Shown here piece after piece: positions 61,658 through 64,000 of a DNA stretch of 64,000 nucleotides. A model generated the notes under the pieces. It was not told where the DNA came from, ran no database searches, and saw only the letters and a program-made list of their open reading frames with translations. The stretch comes from Enoplolaimus lenunculus (Eukaryota; Nematoda; Enoplea; Enoplida; Thoracostomopsidae), in NCBI GenBank assembly GCA_030248215.1, contig JASANG010003076.1, positions 1 through 64,000 on the forward strand, given 5' to 3'. The translations under genes and the position numbers were made by a program. Positions within the stretch are counted from its first letter, which is position 1. Every line of letters starts with the position of its first letter.

Positions 61658-61927
61658 TTAACCCCTTCTCACATGAATATTTGCAATTTCAATTGAGATG
61701 TAATTTCAAGGTGAGATTCGAACCCCAGCCTCTCGGGTTGGAAGCGTTGACGATGACCACTGAGCTATCGGAGCTTGACGCTCGAGCCCGAGGGGGCTCT
61801 CACGTCTTGTGGACATTTAACACTGCGCGCATATATGTTATAAATGTTAAACACTACTCACAGTGTGTGCATTGCTCGTACATTATATTTAGTTGCTCAT
61901 AGTATACTCTGTGAGCGAAAGGGTTGA
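61658..61927. mobile_element. piggyBac-like MITE
   Basis: TTAACCCCTTCTCACAT to GTGAGCGAAAGGGTTGA (decayed TTAA). Core GAGATTCGAACCCCAGCC and ACTGAGCTATCGGAGC is the reverse complement of tRNA B and A boxes; the best-preserved tRNA-like body of the second subfamily. Confidence 0.83.
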
Positions 61928-62183
61928 GTAAGTTTTTAGAAACTTTAACCAGTTAATTTTTTCAAACCAGCGACTGCTCTAATTCGAAATATGCAATTTT
62001 CGCACTATTACAATATTAATAGTCTGCTAATCATACAAGTAAACCTCAAAGGATATAACATATTTAAGCCTGGAGCTGCCGAGACCCATCTCTATTGATC
62101 TGACATTAAATCTTCAAGGGTCAATAAAATTTCTGGCAGTTTAAAGTTCCTGGTTTTTCTAAGCATACAAGTTTAAAAAATAT

Positions 62184-62367
62184 GGACTCCTGTAACTTTA
62201 ACGGCCATCATGGTTTCTGGTGTGTCTGTAAAAGAGTAGGCTTACATTCTAGACTACATTTTTGTTTAGGCTTATTCTTAGGCTTGCGAATACGTTTTTG
62301 CTTTGCTTAGGTTTAGGTTTAGAAATACGCTTAATCTACTATTACGGCCCTAAAAGTAACACTGGCC
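62184..62367. mobile_element. T2 MITE, left end decayed
   Basis: Left GGACTCCTGTAACTTTAACG, right CTAAAAGTAACACTGGCC; AT-rich flanks AAAAATAT and AAAATATG. Confidence 0.7.
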
Positions 62368-62636
62368 AAAATATGCATTCCCTTCAGGTAAAATTAGAGC
62401 CCTTCATCGATTTAGTATTCAGCAATATACGTTCTAGTCCATATATTATTGTTACGGATCAACTTTCTCCTGATACGGTGGTATGGTTTCGACCATTTTA
62501 GTAACGGTTCATGTTTTATATAACACAAAATACACACACTATTATATCTCAGCAATAAACTCATTTTGAAAAAATTACGATACATTTTATTGCTGCTTGC
62601 ACACACAGAAACACACATAAATATTCAGTTAAACCT

Positions 62637-62930
62637 CATTCACACGTGCAAGTTTTTGCAGCGAAAACTCGCAGCTGCAACTTGCACGAAATACGTGCAG
62701 TTGCAAGTATTTTCAAAAGAACACTCCGATTGACCAATCAAACTGCAAATGCAAGAAACTCAAGGGACTTGTAACTGTGTTCACAGGTACGAATTAAATT
62801 ATATCACATGTATTTCATCGAATAATTTGCAGCTACATGAAATTCAAACCTGCTTTGTGACCAAACTTGCACATGCAAGTTGCACGTGCAAGTTTTTTCT
62901 ACAAAACTTGCACGTTTGAATAGGGCTTTA
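62637..62930. mobile_element. palindromic MITE with TTGCACGTGCAAG
   Basis: Left ATTCACACGTGCAAGTTTTT and right CTTGCACGTTTGAATAGGGC are inverted copies; multiple GCAAGTT and GTGCAAG words inside. A partial relative may lie at 38960-39060. Confidence 0.6.
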
Positions 62931-63439
62931 GATATGCTAGCTCACGCTTCAGCAGCCGCGGTTACTGCAAGTTGATAGAAATTCAAGTGTTTGCTTTGAA
63001 TGTGGTGTGGATCTCAACGACCACCCTCCTGTATAAGATTCTATTTATTTTAATTGCGGCCAATCAATTGTGGCTAAACTATAACTAGCTAAAAATTACA
63101 GAAAACGAAATCTTCGCTTCAAAAATAATTAACATTTGCCTAAAAAATTTTAAGTGCCTTTCTCTTGTTCTCGCCGAATATTAGAATTAAACAATGCTCG
63201 TCAACTAAGGTACAATATCACTTTAGTCATAGTGGAAACAATAAATTGCTAAAATTAATTATAGATTTGATTTGCATTCTTAATCGCTTCAATTGCTTTA
63301 CGTTCCTTCTTGTCGACCCGGTTTTCAAACAGAAAATGACGCGATGCTGTTAGAAAAGCTTTGAATTTTTTTCGAACCTGAAAACAAAATTTGACCCAGT
63401 TGTCGATATCGATGTTAGCTGAGAGTTTACACCAAGTAC

Positions 63440-63650
63440 GGCTGCGAGGGCTATCAGGGTACAACCAGAGGTCTGCTTCCGGCTTCGGCTCCGGCAGGAA
63501 ATTGGCCACCGGCTCCTCCTCCGGCTTAAATTCGCCTCATCTCTGGCTCCGGCTGCAGCCAGGGATGTGGGTCCGGCAAGTTTCGTTGACTTCCGGCTCC
63601 GGCTTTGGCTTCGGTATTTTTCACCTCCGGTTGCACTCTGCTGTATGGCA
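63440..63650. repeat. GGCTCCGG-rich simple repeat
   Basis: Imperfect (GGCTCC/GGCTTC)n with CCGG. Open frames across it on both strands are low-complexity artefacts. Confidence 0.7.
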
Positions 63651-63662
63651 TTTTTCGTTAGA

Positions 63663-64000
63663 CACAAATAATCAGCTAGACAGGGTGTAAATGAATAGTT
63701 AAAAGAGAGGAAACGAAAACGTAAACGGATATTGGAGTAAAAAATTTCAAAGATGTTTTAGTTTTCTGTCAACACAATTGAGGAGTGCATATATTCAACG
63801 AGTTTTCAATAATAGTAATGAAAAAATGTCGAATGCATCAACCTTCTTAAGATTTAAAATGAAACTCGCATTTTTTCATTTGAAACAATTGCAGCATATC
63901 AGTAACGAAAAATTGGGAGTTATATGTGTGATTTATAACTAATTTTGAATGTTAAAATAACAGACTTTCCGTTATTTCTATAACGGAAACGGACATCGAT
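63663..64000. mobile_element. non-autonomous CAGGGTGTAA repeat, runs off the window
   Basis: Starts GACAGGGTGTAAATGAATAG, and the interior matches 36610-36890 (gatttataactaattttgaa, tctataacggaaac). The far end is beyond base 64000. Confidence 0.55.

Noticed and set aside
63255-63690. Open frames on both strands near 63.5 kb
   Set aside because: They cross a GGCTCCGG-rich simple repeat; composition explains them.

Overview
The window is animal nuclear DNA: AT-rich, with spliced genes, GT-AG introns and many short transposon copies. It holds two conserved genes in convergent (tail-to-tail) orientation and one intronless gene nested inside the first. The small GTPase and bicarbonate transporter families show it is metazoan. 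Very short leaders placed directly behind splice-acceptor-like sites would fit a lineage with spliced-leader trans-splicing, such as a tunicate. The organism cannot be fixed from this sequence, and that assignment is low confidence.

Layout. 1-3.7 kb: a Ty3/gypsy integrase fossil and transposon debris. 3.74-20.6 kb (+): a complete Rab32/Rab38-type GTPase, six exons, 222 residues, with all G motifs and a terminal Cys-Cys. Its 9.5-kb third intron starts with GC instead of GT. On the opposite strand that intron carries a single-exon 925-residue protein (6720-9497) with about 16 membrane segments in four repeats of four. 16.1-17.5 kb (-): a decayed piggyBac transposase. 22.5-57.6 kb (-): a near-complete SLC4 Na+-coupled bicarbonate transporter. 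I rebuilt 21 exons whose reading phases agree at every junction, plus one tentative upstream exon. The extreme N terminus was not found. A Ty3/gypsy gag-protease fossil lies in one of its introns at 40.9-41.6 kb.

The rest is introns packed with miniature inverted-repeat transposons (MITEs) and tandem repeats. Families seen: (1) two sister families with GGCC ends, 8-bp target duplications and internal (TTAGGC)n arrays, called T1 and T2 here; (2) TTAA-CCC elements with piggyBac-like ends that carry a tRNA-Gly-like body; (3) CACTG-ended palindromic elements at TA sites; (4) CTGTAGTGACCC-ended elements at TA sites; (5) AAGAGTG-ended elements, one with an 8-bp duplication; (6) several smaller sets. 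Minisatellites have units of 21, 32, 41 and 111 bp; the 41-bp array (1.5 kb) shows higher-order structure.

Most notable: the nested 16-segment protein; a perfect 140-bp tandem duplication that copies the last Rab32 splice acceptor and the first 30 coding bases, offering an alternative C terminus without prenylation cysteines; MITEs inserted within a few bases of splice sites in both genes, one with its target site straddling a splice donor; and the abundant MITEs that carry hexamer arrays or a tRNA-like core. The two conserved genes have no known joint role. Rab32 acts in vesicle traffic to lysosome-related organelles, and SLC4 proteins move bicarbonate across the plasma membrane.
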